Virus record (IMG/VR): IMGVR_UViG_3300034061_004392
Location: 1 to 64,000 of that record
Length of the DNA stretch: 64,000 nt
Reading direction: 5' to 3' (one strand)
Source of the DNA: a virus
A program made the translations under genes and the position numbers. Under the pieces are notes generated by a model that had not been told where the DNA came from, made no database searches, and worked only from the letters and a program-made list of their open reading frames with translations. This document shows, piece after piece, positions 41,591 to 48,314 of the stretch (position 1 is the first letter of the stretch; every line of letters begins with the position of its first letter).

Positions 41591-41827
41591 TTAACCTTTT
41601 ACAAAATTGTCAACGGTTTGTTGGCGGATTTGATCCATTACATTTTTGAAAACTTCCTCGCTTACATTTTGCGAAAGGACACTTACTAAAATTGAATGTA
41701 GGTAGCCAGAGGTGTAAGAATAGCCGCCCACGGTGTTATATTTTTGAACATTGACAGCCGTGAAACCTTCCAGGGTTGCTTTGGCCTCATCACGGCGGCG
41801 TTGGACTGTTATTAAACTTTTGTGCAT
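41591..41827 (-). CDS. Small phage protein, unknown function
   Basis: This 78-residue protein (SLITVQRRRDEAKATLEGFT, then GYSYTSGYLHSILVSVLSQN) has no recognised motif. Confidence 0.6.
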   Translation of the reverse strand: MHKSLITVQRRRDEAKATLEGFTAVNVQKYNTVGGYSYTSGYLHSILVSVLSQNVSEEVFKNVMDQIRQQTVDNFVKG

Positions 41828-41979
41828 ACTTGATTCTCCGTAATTTTCACAATGTAAACCGTTGGATCAGCCTTGAATGCCCAATCTTTTTTAACATGGT
41901 CTTTGGCTTCCTCCAAGGTCTTAAAAGTGGCTCGCCAGCGAACCTGTTTGGAACGAATCTGATATTTTGTTTTCATCAT
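41812..41979 (-). CDS. Small basic protein (55 residues)
   Basis: Two ATGs in a row (41979, 41976) begin a frame reading KTKYQIRSKQVRWRATFKTL then EEAKDHVKKDWAFKADPTVY. Basic, mixed alpha/beta. First gene after the 42005 promoter; overlaps the next by 16 bases. Confidence 0.6.
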   Translation of the reverse strand: MMKTKYQIRSKQVRWRATFKTLEEAKDHVKKDWAFKADPTVYIVKITENQVCTKV

Positions 41980-42004
41980 GCGTCCTATCAATCAATATGG
42001 ATAC

Positions 42005-42033
42005 ATTATGGGGTATCCATGCCGAATTGTCAA
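42005..42033 (-). promoter_or_regulatory. sigma70-like promoter, inverted-repeat cassette copy
   Basis: Minus-strand TTGACA (42028-42033), 17-bp spacer, CATAAT (42005-42010). TGGATAC and GTATCCA flank the -10 box as a 7-bp inverted repeat; the same cassette recurs at 45105, 45703 and 46720, with one arm altered at 44862. Confidence 0.85.
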
Positions 42034-42102
42034 GGACTTTTTTTGTTGTAATTTTGACAACATGGCTACTGGACCGCTCAGGACCTAGTGGCTATGCGGT
42101 CC

Positions 42103-42131
42103 GACGGGAGGCTAGGAAGGGTTATAGGAGG
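42103..42131. repeat. 29-bp exact repeat, copy 1
   Basis: The sequence beginning GACGGGAGGCTAGG and ending TTATAGGAGG is identical to 44948-44976. In copy 2 the minus strand lies inside a small ORF, coding PPITLPSLPS; the same frame is readable here without a good start. Confidence 0.8.
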
Positions 42132-42165
42132 TTTTCTGGTAGTGGTCCATATGGAGATATCAGCC

Positions 42166-42194
42166 AAAAAAAGAGCCTCCTATGCGGAGGCTCT
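42166..42194 (-). terminator. Intrinsic terminator, minus strand
   Basis: AGAGCCTCC/GGAGGCTCT form a perfect 9-bp stem with a 5-base loop, followed on the minus strand by seven T residues. It ends the operon of the AAA+ ATPase and small genes upstream. Confidence 0.9.
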
Positions 42195-42225
42195 GGAAAT
42201 TATCAAAAAAGAAATTGTTGGATTA

Positions 42226-42396
42226 TTAATTTTTATCCATTGGTACGGCTATTATCTTACAATTAACATTCCTAGGCAATTCTTTTTGGCATTCCTCAAT
42301 GGCTTGCCTTGCTTCGGCTTGACCAAAATGATGGCCAAAAAGTGTTCCTAGGAATGCAAAGAAAAGCATTAAAATAAATGTAGGTCCATCGCTCAT
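42226..42396 (-). CDS. Small membrane protein (56 residues)
   Basis: ATG at 42396; MSDGPTFILMLFFAFLGTLF is a single hydrophobic helix, then GHHFGQAEARQAIEECQKEL and two Cys. Resembles one-helix phage membrane proteins with a periplasmic Cys pair. Lies just before a strong terminator. Confidence 0.6.
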   Translation of the reverse strand: MSDGPTFILMLFFAFLGTLFGHHFGQAEARQAIEECQKELPRNVNCKIIAVPMDKN

Positions 42397-42416
42397 TATT
42401 CAATTCCAAAAGGTTT

Positions 42417-42662
42417 TTATCCAAAAATAGCTTGATTCATTTCATACACTTTCATTTCCTTTTCCGTGTATGATACGGCATGCCATTCACCGTCAGGTGT
42501 CTGGGCTTTTACAATATCAAAAGAATAGATAGAACCCATTTCCGTGCAATAGCCTTCAACCTCTGCAAAGCGGGTGACAGCCTTTTTATTATCCATCATG
42601 GTACCGAACCATCCATTACGGAGTTGGATACGCATACCTTTTTTAATTTCAGCGGTTTTCAT
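42417..42662 (-). CDS. Small SH3-like protein, unknown function
   Basis: From ATG 42662 (AGGAGATTTT upstream) this 81-residue protein reads MKTAEIKKGMRIQLRNGWFG then TMMDNKKAVTRFAEVEGYCT, strands similar to small beta-barrels. The 42704 start reads through the upstream gene end and is unlikely. Confidence 0.6.
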   Translation of the reverse strand: MKTAEIKKGMRIQLRNGWFGTMMDNKKAVTRFAEVEGYCTEMGSIYSFDIVKAQTPDGEWHAVSYTEKEMKVYEMNQAIFG

Positions 42663-42678
42663 AAAATCTCCTATAAAA

Positions 42679-43521
42679 TTAACCACAGATTGTATACTCA
42701 GCAAGGGACTTCCAGTTGCCGTTCGGGTTTGCTTTGCGAATCTTGGTCACTTGGATCAAGGTACGCAGTGACAATTCCTTGACAGTATCTCGCAGGGAAT
42801 TAATCAGGTTCAAGGCATCAAGTTTCATTGCCCGTGGGAACTCAGGCATGAATTCATCGGAATCAAGGATGAATTTCATCCGCTCAATTTTTTGTTGCGG
42901 TGTCATAGACAGGTCAACGGCCATTGATCGGGTGATGATGGCTTGGTCAATCTGATTGGATGACAGGTTGCTGATAAAAATAACACGGCCTTTGAATTCA
43001 AAAGTGGTAGGCAGGTCATCATCACGGAGGTCAGCACGCCATGAGATAATACGGCGAGAATAGGAATCCAATGCACCTTTGAGCAGGTTAAGGGATACAG
43101 GGTCTTTGAGGACAGAATCACAATCATCAAAAACAATCACGCCGTTACGGTTCTCATATAGTGTACGGTACAGGCCTTTAGGTGTTGAATAGCCTTTGAT
43201 TACACGGTAGGCACTTTTGCTGATGGCTTCGCCAACTTCAAAATCTTCGGTCAGCGAAACATCCTGCAGGCCTGCTTGGCGTAGGGCTTGGGTTACAGTA
43301 AAGGACTTGCCAAGACCGCCAGGACCAGTGACAATGACGGAAGCCTGATCGCCAATAGCCAACATGGTAACCATGTCAGATACAAAGCCGAATCGCTCAT
43401 TAATTGAAAAGCGGGACTCCACAGCAGGAGTAGGCTCTGCATTAAACTTGGTGATAGTAACGGGACCATTTACTTGGTTTTTAGTACGGCGGTAGCCTGC
43501 TTTTGGGACGCCTCTTGGCAT
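42679..43521 (-). CDS. AAA+ ATPase, second in window
   Basis: This protein (280 residues from ATG 43521, with GGAG eight bases ahead) has Walker A GPGGLGKS near residue 68, Walker B VIVFDDCD near residue 130, and a sensor-like FKGRVIFISNLSSNQIDQAI. The N-terminus is short and basic (PKAGYRRTKNQVNG). It differs from the CobS-like protein, lacks a known partner and resembles uncharacterised phage ATPases often annotated only as AAA. May act in DNA metabolism. Confidence 0.85.
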   Translation of the reverse strand: MPRGVPKAGYRRTKNQVNGPVTITKFNAEPTPAVESRFSINERFGFVSDMVTMLAIGDQASVIVTGPGGLGKSFTVTQALRQAGLQDVSLTEDFEVGEAISKSAYRVIKGYSTPKGLYRTLYENRNGVIVFDDCDSVLKDPVSLNLLKGALDSYSRRIISWRADLRDDDLPTTFEFKGRVIFISNLSSNQIDQAIITRSMAVDLSMTPQQKIERMKFILDSDEFMPEFPRAMKLDALNLINSLRDTVKELSLRTLIQVTKIRKANPNGNWKSLAEYTICG

Positions 43522-43554
43522 AATCAATTCTCCATATCAAGTGTTGATAGTGCT

Positions 43555-43583
43555 ATTATGGGGTATATCTTGCCAATTGTCAA
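43555..43583 (-). promoter_or_regulatory. sigma70-like promoter for the AAA+ gene
   Basis: Minus-strand TTGACA (43578-43583), 17-bp spacer, CATAAT (43555-43560). No complete inverted repeat around the -10. Confidence 0.82.
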
Positions 43584-43586
43584 GGA

Positions 43587-43787
43587 TTATTTTTGTTGCA
43601 AAAGTGACAATGCCTCAGGATCATATTTTTCAATAAAAGCAACAAATTCTTTATTTGTCATTTTGTCAAGTTTTTCCATCAAGGCTTCCCATGCTAGGTC
43701 TACTAGGTCATATTCGGATGCCTTTGTGATCCAACGATCCGCATAGGTTCGCTGGAGGTGTTCTCGGTCGATATCTGATATTTTCAT
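43587..43787 (-). CDS. Small helical protein, unknown function
   Basis: This 66-residue protein (SDIDREHLQRTYADRWITKA, then WEALMEKLDKMTNKEFVAFI) has no known motif. Its stop lies three bases before the next promoter's -35 box. Confidence 0.6.
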   Translation of the reverse strand: MKISDIDREHLQRTYADRWITKASEYDLVDLAWEALMEKLDKMTNKEFVAFIEKYDPEALSLLQQK

Positions 43788-43793
43788 GGTATA

Positions 43794-43822
43794 AGTGTAA
43801 AGGAATTAAATTGAATTGTCAA
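43794..43822 (-). promoter_or_regulatory. sigma70-like promoter for the 43787 gene
   Basis: Minus-strand TTGACA (43817-43822), 17-bp spacer, TACACT (43794-43799). The -35 box contains the TGA stop of the upstream 43819 ORF. Confidence 0.75.
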
Positions 43823-43953
43823 GGGTTATTCCAGTCCTCTAGCCACTCCTCTAGGTTGTCATATTGATATTCTGCCCACTCCCAAAAGTGTTGCAATAAT
43901 AGCAATGGGAGCAGGATTGTCAATCTGACAACCCATGTTAGTGTCCACTTCAT
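43819..43953 (-). CDS. Small membrane protein (44 residues)
   Basis: ATG at 43953 starts KWTLTWVVRLTILLPLLLLQ, a hydrophobic helix, then a Trp/Glu-rich end (HFWEWAEYQYDNLEEWLEDW). The start overlaps the stop of the upstream gene (ATATGA). Confidence 0.6.
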   Translation of the reverse strand: MKWTLTWVVRLTILLPLLLLQHFWEWAEYQYDNLEEWLEDWNNP

Positions 43954-44174
43954 ATTGTAGTGGTTGCTTCGGCAGCCATCATCATGATAGCCCTGCCTGC
44001 TGCCTCTCGGGCATTGGTGCCTGCATAGTCATCGGACAGGCTATTGAAGCCACGATATAATTCCCAATTACCTGCACGGCTTACCTCTACCCGATAATCA
44101 TAAGGATTGGTAAATGGGTCAGCAAGGGTCACAATACGGACCAGTCCAAAATCTTTTATCATCATATTATTCAC
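43950..44174 (-). CDS. Small phage protein, unknown function
   Basis: This 74-residue protein (FGLVRIVTLADPFTNPYDYR, then AGTNAREAAGRAIMMMAAEA) is mixed alpha/beta. In-frame ATGs at 44165 and 44162 could also be used. Confidence 0.6.
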   Translation of the reverse strand: MNNMMIKDFGLVRIVTLADPFTNPYDYRVEVSRAGNWELYRGFNSLSDDYAGTNAREAAGRAIMMMAAEATTTI

Positions 44175-44439
44175 CTATAAATTCTACAATTTCCACTACC
44201 TCACCGCTAGGGAAATACTTTTGAAAAAATGCCTCGGCTTCGGCTTCAGTATTGACACCTCTAACCGTTACCTCATACGGATAAGAATAATCACCTACAT
44301 TGTACACCACACGGTAACCTAATTTTTTACCTTCAAAGGTTACCTTCGGTTTTACCGTTTTAGGTTTTCGAGGTGTTTTAGGTTTTGCCTCAGGTGCTAC
44401 ACCTCGGGGCTTATTTTTACTGCCTTTGGGTCTACCCAT
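44167..44439 (-). CDS. AT-hook-like DNA-binding protein
   Basis: From ATG 44439 (GGAGACTAAC upstream) this 90-residue protein begins MGRPKGSKNKPRGVAPEAKP, an AT-hook-like core (GRPKGSK), followed by Lys/Pro-rich residues. The C-terminal half is beta-rich (GYRVVYNVGDYSYPYEVTVR). It may bind DNA or act as a nucleoid-associated protein; inferred. Confidence 0.65.
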   Translation of the reverse strand: MGRPKGSKNKPRGVAPEAKPKTPRKPKTVKPKVTFEGKKLGYRVVYNVGDYSYPYEVTVRGVNTEAEAEAFFQKYFPSGEVVEIVEFIGE

Positions 44440-44440
44440 G

Positions 44441-44587
44441 TTAGTCTCCACTCACATTTGCATAAAGGTTAACCCGCTGCCATGCCCACAGGTCTGTTAT
44501 CTTATTGAAAACAGGACCGAATAGGTAACCCGTATTGGCCACGCAGGTCTGCCAGCCACCGATAACACTTTTACAATTAATTGTCAT
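44441..44587 (-). CDS. Small protein (48 residues)
   Basis: ATG at 44587 behind GGAGTTTTAATT reads TINCKSVIGGWQTCVANTGY then LFGPVFNKITDLWAWQRVNL. Two Cys. Fills a gap between genes in the operon. Unknown. Confidence 0.55.
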   Translation of the reverse strand: MTINCKSVIGGWQTCVANTGYLFGPVFNKITDLWAWQRVNLYANVSGD

Positions 44588-44589
44588 AA

Positions 44590-44823
44590 TTAAAACTCCT
44601 CGCCATAGTAGCCGTAATCCTCATCGGTGCCGTAGCCAGCTGAGGCCATGGCCGAATCGAAATCACCATCCATGGAATCGTCATAAGCCTCGGCCATTTG
44701 ATCCATGAATTCCTCGAAAATCAATTCCACATCGGTAATTGTCATATTGAACATTTCCGCTATTTCAGCAAAGGTCAGGTCGCCAGCGGAAATTTGGTCT
44801 TGCACCTTTGATATGATATCCAT
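44590..44823 (-). CDS. Small helix-turn-helix-like acidic protein
   Basis: This 77-residue protein has SAGDLTFAEIAEMFNMTITD, a helix-turn-helix-like stretch, and an acidic Asp/Glu/Tyr-rich tail (GYGTDEDYGYYGEEF). The 44862 promoter drives it. Confidence 0.6.
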   Translation of the reverse strand: MDIISKVQDQISAGDLTFAEIAEMFNMTITDVELIFEEFMDQMAEAYDDSMDGDFDSAMASAGYGTDEDYGYYGEEF

Positions 44824-44861
44824 TTGATAATCTCCTTTGTTTAATCAATCAGTATGGATAC

Positions 44862-44890
44862 ATTATGGGGTAAGTGGCTCGAATTGTCAA
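44862..44890 (-). promoter_or_regulatory. sigma70-like promoter, cassette with one altered arm
   Basis: Minus-strand TTGACA (44885-44890), 17-bp spacer, CATAAT (44862-44867). TGGATAC is present, but the partner arm has changed (GTAAGTG), so this is a partial cassette. Confidence 0.83.
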
Positions 44891-44919
44891 GGGCTCCATG
44901 GGTCATTTTTTGCATGGTC

Positions 44920-45045
44920 TTAGGATTGTCTTATAATAAGACGGTTAGACGGGAGGCTAGGAAGGGTTATAGGAGGCTCCAGGTAGGGGGTTGATATTAG
45001 ACTATGGCTGGCTAGGATCGCCTCCCACAGCCCGGTGTTATCCAT
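44920..45045 (-). CDS. Small ORF containing repeat copy 2 (41 residues)
   Basis: ATG at 45045 follows the recurring leader GTTATCAA and GGGGGAAAT. It reads MDNTGLWEAILASHSLISTP then YLEPPITLPSLPSNRLIIRQ. The 29-bp repeat codes PPITLPSLPS. The promoter at 45105 and the leader support expression; an ATG at 45087 would make a longer form. Confidence 0.5.
   Translation of the reverse strand: MDNTGLWEAILASHSLISTPYLEPPITLPSLPSNRLIIRQS
44948..44976. repeat. 29-bp exact repeat, copy 2
   Basis: Identical to 42103-42131, same orientation. Located in the 3' half of the small ORF at 44920. Flanking bases differ between copies, so the repeat unit is bounded. Confidence 0.8.
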
Positions 45046-45104
45046 TTGATAACATTTCCCCCAGGAGGTGCTTCGTTGACCAATCATGGACTGCCAATGG
45101 ATAC

Positions 45105-45133
45105 ATTATGGGGTATCCACCGGCAATTGTCAA
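45105..45133 (-). promoter_or_regulatory. sigma70-like promoter, complete inverted-repeat cassette
   Basis: Minus-strand TTGACA (45128-45133), 17-bp spacer, CATAAT (45105-45110), with TGGATAC/GTATCCA around the -10 box. Confidence 0.85.
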
Positions 45134-45136
45134 GGA

Positions 45137-45322
45137 TTATTCCATTAATCCTCGCTCTAGCATTTCCGACAATAGTTCCGCATCCGTCAGGTCTCTCCAG
45201 CCCTTGACACCAAATTCTAGTATATTTGACAAGTATTCAAAATCCCGATTGGCTATACATTCCGTTATGGTATTGATATCATCATCCAACAAGGCATCAA
45301 TGGCCTTTTCACGGTTAAACAT
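45137..45322 (-). CDS. Small acidic helical protein
   Basis: This 61-residue protein (FNREKAIDALLDDDINTITE, then GWRDLTDAELLSEMLERGLM) has no known motif. Leader AGGAGTGTTATCAA before the ATG is shared with several genes here. Confidence 0.6.
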   Translation of the reverse strand: MFNREKAIDALLDDDINTITECIANRDFEYLSNILEFGVKGWRDLTDAELLSEMLERGLME

Positions 45323-45341
45323 TTGATAACACTCCTTTAGG

Positions 45342-45668
45342 TTAGGCTACTAGGTTGTCATATTGCAAAGTGGGTTCAGGGAATATAATTTCCCCATCAT
45401 ATTCCAACTGGTCCTTTTCAAATTGTGAAAGGTAGCGGTCATTTTCGATTGACCAATCGATAACATATTCCTCAAAATAATTGTCGGAAATTTCCACTGA
45501 GGTTCTTGCAATATTGAAAACTTCCTGAAAATCCACATCTACAGGAAGGCCCAGGACTTTATACTCTGAGCCGCCTTTGGCTTTCCAATACTGCGGGCAT
45601 TCGCCTTTGCCGTCCCAATCGTGGGCGCCGTAATTTTCGTGGACTTGGGTGCGGATCACTAGCATCAT
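45342..45668 (-). CDS. Small phage protein, unknown function
   Basis: This 108-residue protein (VIRTQVHENYGAHDWDGKGE, then SEYKVLGLPVDVDFQEVFNI) is acidic. The HENYGAHDWDGKG motif recurs among small T4-like early proteins. Two ATGs occur at the start; the downstream one (45665) would give a nearly identical product. Confidence 0.65.
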   Translation of the reverse strand: MMLVIRTQVHENYGAHDWDGKGECPQYWKAKGGSEYKVLGLPVDVDFQEVFNIARTSVEISDNYFEEYVIDWSIENDRYLSQFEKDQLEYDGEIIFPEPTLQYDNLVA

Positions 45669-45702
45669 GGGAATCTCCTTTAATCAATCAATGTATGGAT
45701 AC

Positions 45703-45731
45703 ATTATGGGGTATCCATGCCGAATTGTCAA
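45703..45731 (-). promoter_or_regulatory. sigma70-like promoter, complete inverted-repeat cassette
   Basis: Minus-strand TTGACA (45726-45731), 17-bp spacer, CATAAT (45703-45708), with TGGATAC/GTATCCA arms. Nearly identical to the 42005 copy. Confidence 0.86.
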
Positions 45732-45736
45732 GGGTT

Positions 45737-45889
45737 TTAGCCGTTATAGTAAGCCTCAGGTAAAAAACCTTTTAATCGGTCCTCTGGCACGGATGCCAGT
45801 AATTCCTCCAAGGCTGTATAATCCTTGTCCTGGATATCTTTTTCAATTTGGTCAATTACGGAATTAATAAGGTTTTCTTTGGTATTCAT
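45737..45889 (-). CDS. Small acidic protein (50 residues)
   Basis: ATG 45889 after AGGAGTGTTATCAA reads NTKENLINSVIDQIEKDIQD then YTALEELLASVPEDRLKGFL. Helical, acidic, unknown. Shares its leader sequence with the 45137 gene. Confidence 0.6.
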   Translation of the reverse strand: MNTKENLINSVIDQIEKDIQDKDYTALEELLASVPEDRLKGFLPEAYYNG

Positions 45890-45930
45890 TTGATAACACT
45901 CCTATAGGTTAGTGGTTACTATTTTATTAA

Positions 45931-46680
45931 TTATGCAGCCTTGAGCATAATTGTCGGAAACTTAACAAAGCCGCTGGTATCTTTTTTTGCTTTGCCTTTT
46001 GCATACAGGCCAACGATAACACCTTTAGGATCAAGGAAGCGGAGGTCGGAATCGTCACCATTGAATACAGGCAGACCATTGTAGGACTCAGGCATTGGTT
46101 CGGTCTTTTTGATGCCGAACACCGTTGCCACATTATAGCCTTGCTGAATGGCTTTGAGGACATCCAGGTCATTGCCATCGGCAGCGGAGAAGGTCAAGTG
46201 GTAGTTAGGAATGCCTTTCACTTTGCGACCAAGGATTTTGGTGTAATCATAGAATTGGACATCAGGGAAAGCGGCAAAGATATTAGCATAATCAACACCA
46301 TCCACGGTGACCGAATACTTTTCAAAGGACAGGTCAGAGGTGCCATTCAAGCGGAAAACAGGAATCAAACCAAGCTTAGCCGATTGTTTAATCGCCAGCT
46401 TAATATCTGCTACAAGCCATTCCATGAAACCTTTTCGTTCCTCAAAGAAAAATAAGGTCTTGCGGATACGGGCTTGTTGGATAATGTTAGTGGTCTCGCC
46501 TTTTTTAAACATTCCACCACGACCAGCGGTATTAAGACAGGCAGCCGTGCAGCCAGCGGTCCGCTTCGGGCAGGTCTCAAAGCCAGATAGGTTAGCAGGT
46601 GCAAGGTGCAGGATATAGGTGTTATAGCCTTGCTTAGTGCCTTTGAGAATCTTAGGATTGCCTGTGGATAACAATTTCAT
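45931..46680 (-). CDS. GP88-family phage protein
   Basis: From ATG 46680 (AGAGGAAATGTT before it) this 249-residue protein begins MKLLSTGNPKILKGTKQGYN. ETCPKRTAGCTAACLNTAGR GGMF with its Cys residues, then RIRKTLFFFEERKGFMEWLV and RLNGTSDLSFEKY, match the phage GP88 family (PF17338-like), common in mycobacteriophages and some T4-like phages. Its role is unknown; the cysteine cluster suggests a metal centre. Promoter at 46720. Confidence 0.8.
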   Translation of the reverse strand: MKLLSTGNPKILKGTKQGYNTYILHLAPANLSGFETCPKRTAGCTAACLNTAGRGGMFKKGETTNIIQQARIRKTLFFFEERKGFMEWLVADIKLAIKQSAKLGLIPVFRLNGTSDLSFEKYSVTVDGVDYANIFAAFPDVQFYDYTKILGRKVKGIPNYHLTFSAADGNDLDVLKAIQQGYNVATVFGIKKTEPMPESYNGLPVFNGDDSDLRFLDPKGVIVGLYAKGKAKKDTSGFVKFPTIMLKAA

Positions 46681-46719
46681 AACATTTCCTCTCAATCAAT
46701 CATTAATCAGTATGGATAC

Positions 46720-46748
46720 ATTATGGGGTATCCACTGGCAATTGTCAA
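46720..46748 (-). promoter_or_regulatory. sigma70-like promoter, complete inverted-repeat cassette
   Basis: Minus-strand TTGACA (46743-46748), 17-bp spacer, CATAAT (46720-46725), TGGATAC/GTATCCA arms. Confidence 0.86.
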
Positions 46749-46754
46749 GGGTTA

Positions 46755-46925
46755 TTAGGCTTTTCCTAAGATATCATCAGGACCCATATAATAGACCATG
46801 GTCATAAAGTCCGTTGTTACTCTGACAACCGCAAGGTCCGTTGTCATTTCAGCAAGGAGTCCAACGAAAATTTCACCATTAGATTCAAATTTGACAAGGT
46901 CGCCAGGTATAGGTTTTGTTGTCAT
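46755..46925 (-). CDS. Small beta-rich protein (56 residues)
   Basis: ATG 46925 reads TTKPIPGDLVKFESNGEIFV then GLLAEMTTDLAVVRVTTDFM. Likely a small beta-barrel. Start is coupled to the upstream stop. Unknown. Confidence 0.6.
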   Translation of the reverse strand: MTTKPIPGDLVKFESNGEIFVGLLAEMTTDLAVVRVTTDFMTMVYYMGPDDILGKA

Positions 46926-47074
46926 TATCGCACCTTTTTACGGAACACCGCAGCCACTTCACCATAGCTAATTTGCAATTCCATGGAGATATAGTCTATG
47001 GTGTCAGGTTGACAACCTTTCGGATCACCTAGTTCCTTAGCCATGGCCAATATCATTTTATCAATTGTTTTCAT
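46925..47074 (-). CDS. Small helix-turn-helix-like protein (49 residues)
   Basis: ATG 47074 reads KTIDKMILAMAKELGDPKGC then QPDTIDYISMELQISYGEVA, resembling a helix-turn-helix. Coupled on both sides by TAATG overlaps. Confidence 0.6.
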   Translation of the reverse strand: MKTIDKMILAMAKELGDPKGCQPDTIDYISMELQISYGEVAAVFRKKVR

Positions 47075-47292
47075 TATAGCAATCCTTTCTGGTATTTCGA
47101 GCCATCAAACCATAAGCAAAAAAGTAACACCCATACAACCATTATTGATCCAGCAACCATTTCAAAAGAATATCCATATAGGTGTTTCATTAATAGTCCA
47201 ACAAGTAAAGGACCACCCATAAAAGGACTCATTAGAATAAATGTCCATCCGATAATCTTTTGCATTATAGTGCCATTCGTTTTATTCATCAT
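47074..47292 (-). CDS. Two-helix membrane protein
   Basis: This 72-residue protein has hydrophobic stretches IIGWTFILMSPFMGGPLLVG and MVAGSIMVVWVLLFCLWFDG. Function unknown. First gene behind the 47299 promoter. Confidence 0.65.
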   Translation of the reverse strand: MMNKTNGTIMQKIIGWTFILMSPFMGGPLLVGLLMKHLYGYSFEMVAGSIMVVWVLLFCLWFDGSKYQKGLL

Positions 47293-47298
47293 GGATAC

Positions 47299-47327
47299 AG
47301 TATAGAGGAATGCCAGGGAATTGTCAA
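47299..47327 (-). promoter_or_regulatory. sigma70-like promoter
   Basis: Minus-strand TTGACA (47322-47327), 17-bp spacer, TATACT (47299-47304). Confidence 0.82.
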
Positions 47328-47464
47328 TGGTAATCCACAGGTTTTGTGCGGATTCTTGCGGAATTCTGCGGTATTATCAAGGTGTTAAAAAGTGGGGGAA
47401 AGTGTCGCATGATTCCTCGCTGGTTCCTCTGGGGATCAGGTCTTTGCATGAGCCACCGAGCCAT
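47324..47464 (-). CDS. Possible small basic ORF (46 residues)
   Basis: ATG 47464 lies right after GAAAGG; it reads ARWLMQRPDPQRNQRGIMRH and ends in PVDYH. Its TGA lies in the -35 box of the 47299 promoter. The spacing to the AGG is very short and nothing else supports it. The rest of 47465-47660 shows no convincing gene on either strand, only small hairpins. Confidence 0.35.
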   Translation of the reverse strand: MARWLMQRPDPQRNQRGIMRHFPPLFNTLIIPQNSARIRTKPVDYH

Positions 47465-47668
47465 CCTTTCAGAATTTATACTGGCAGGACAGGTTCAGAG
47501 GGTCTCAGAGGGGTTAAAATACTGGCATTGGGTATAGCATAGTGGCCCGAAAAAGCCTCGGAGATACCCTTCTGGCAGGAATCTTATCAGAAGGACACTC
47601 TATTGCAATAATGATAACATATAGTGCAGGAGTGGATTAGAGCCTCGGATGTCCAGTGCTATGGTGTA

Positions 47669-47697
47669 ATAATACAGATATACCCCCGAATTGTCAA
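47669..47697 (-). promoter_or_regulatory. sigma70-like promoter upstream of the 47.3-47.66 kb stretch
   Basis: Minus-strand TTGACA (47692-47697), 17-bp spacer, TATTAT (47669-47674). It points into about 330 bases with no firm gene, so it may drive a small RNA or the weak ORF at 47324. Confidence 0.7.
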
Positions 47698-47708
47698 TGG
47701 TATATACC

Positions 47709-47739
47709 AAAAAAAGTCCTTAGCATTGCACTAAGGACT
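47709..47739 (-). terminator. Intrinsic terminator, minus strand
   Basis: AGTCCTTAG/CTAAGGACT form a 9-bp stem with a 7-base loop, then a run of T on the minus strand. It ends the 47759 gene's transcript just before the next promoter. Confidence 0.9.
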
Positions 47740-47758
47740 GTTAGTAATATTACTATGA

Positions 47759-48055
47759 TTATGCGTATACTTTGGTGATGGTGACAGGAGAAGGTTTACG
47801 GGCTGCCTTTTTTGCTTTTGTTCCCACTTTTGGTGCTTTGAGAGCGGCCAGCTTGGCTTCCATTTTGGCGATTCGGGCAGCCTTTTTGGCTTCACGGTCT
47901 TGGATTTTCAGGTCCCGCATGGCAGCCTTGGATTCTGCGGCTACATTTTTTGCAAAGTACAATTCGGCTTTGAGGCGTTTTAAGGTCTCACGGTTTGCCT
48001 TCAGGTTGGCCATAGTGGTGGCAATATTGGCTTTGATGGAATCAACGGTTGTCAT
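47759..48055 (-). CDS. Basic coiled-coil protein
   Basis: This 98-residue protein is a long helix (ANIATTMANLKANRETLKRL then KAELYFAKNVAAESKAAMRD) with Lys/Ala-rich C-terminus (KAPKVGTKAKKAARKPSP), like histone-H1-type tails. May bind nucleic acid. Alone between a promoter and terminator, so expressed as a single gene. Confidence 0.65.
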   Translation of the reverse strand: MTTVDSIKANIATTMANLKANRETLKRLKAELYFAKNVAAESKAAMRDLKIQDREAKKAARIAKMEAKLAALKAPKVGTKAKKAARKPSPVTITKVYA

Positions 48056-48087
48056 AATGTAATCTCCTAATTAATTAATGTGGATAC

Positions 48088-48116
48088 AGTATAGCGGCTT
48101 TGGTACCAATTGTCAA
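48088..48116 (-). promoter_or_regulatory. sigma70-like promoter for the coiled-coil gene
   Basis: Minus-strand TTGACA (48111-48116), 17-bp spacer, TATACT (48088-48093). Confidence 0.82.
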
Positions 48117-48119
48117 GGG

Positions 48120-48314
48120 TTAATCTTCAATTTCCCAGCCGTCTTCCTCGAGGCTGGAAATGTAGTCACTCAGATAACACCGGTAGGCTACAGGATCGCA
48201 TTCCCGTAGGATCGTGGACTTATTAAACTCAATACCTGCTACCTCCACGGTACCTTCACAATCCAAGGCATCCTCGAACATATCCACAGCGGTTGCATAA
48301 TCGATAACATTCAT
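48120..48314 (-). CDS. Small acidic protein
   Basis: This 64-residue protein (NVIDYATAVDMFEDALDCEG then SDYISSLEEDGWEIED) has no motif. The stop lies three bases before the 48088 promoter's -35 box. Start overlaps the upstream stop (ATGA). Confidence 0.6.
   Translation of the reverse strand: MNVIDYATAVDMFEDALDCEGTVEVAGIEFNKSTILRECDPVAYRCYLSDYISSLEEDGWEIED

Noticed and set aside
41967-42351. Plus-strand ORFs around the 42 kb promoter and terminator
   Set aside because: They run across a minus-strand promoter, terminator and small gene, and have no ribosome-binding site.
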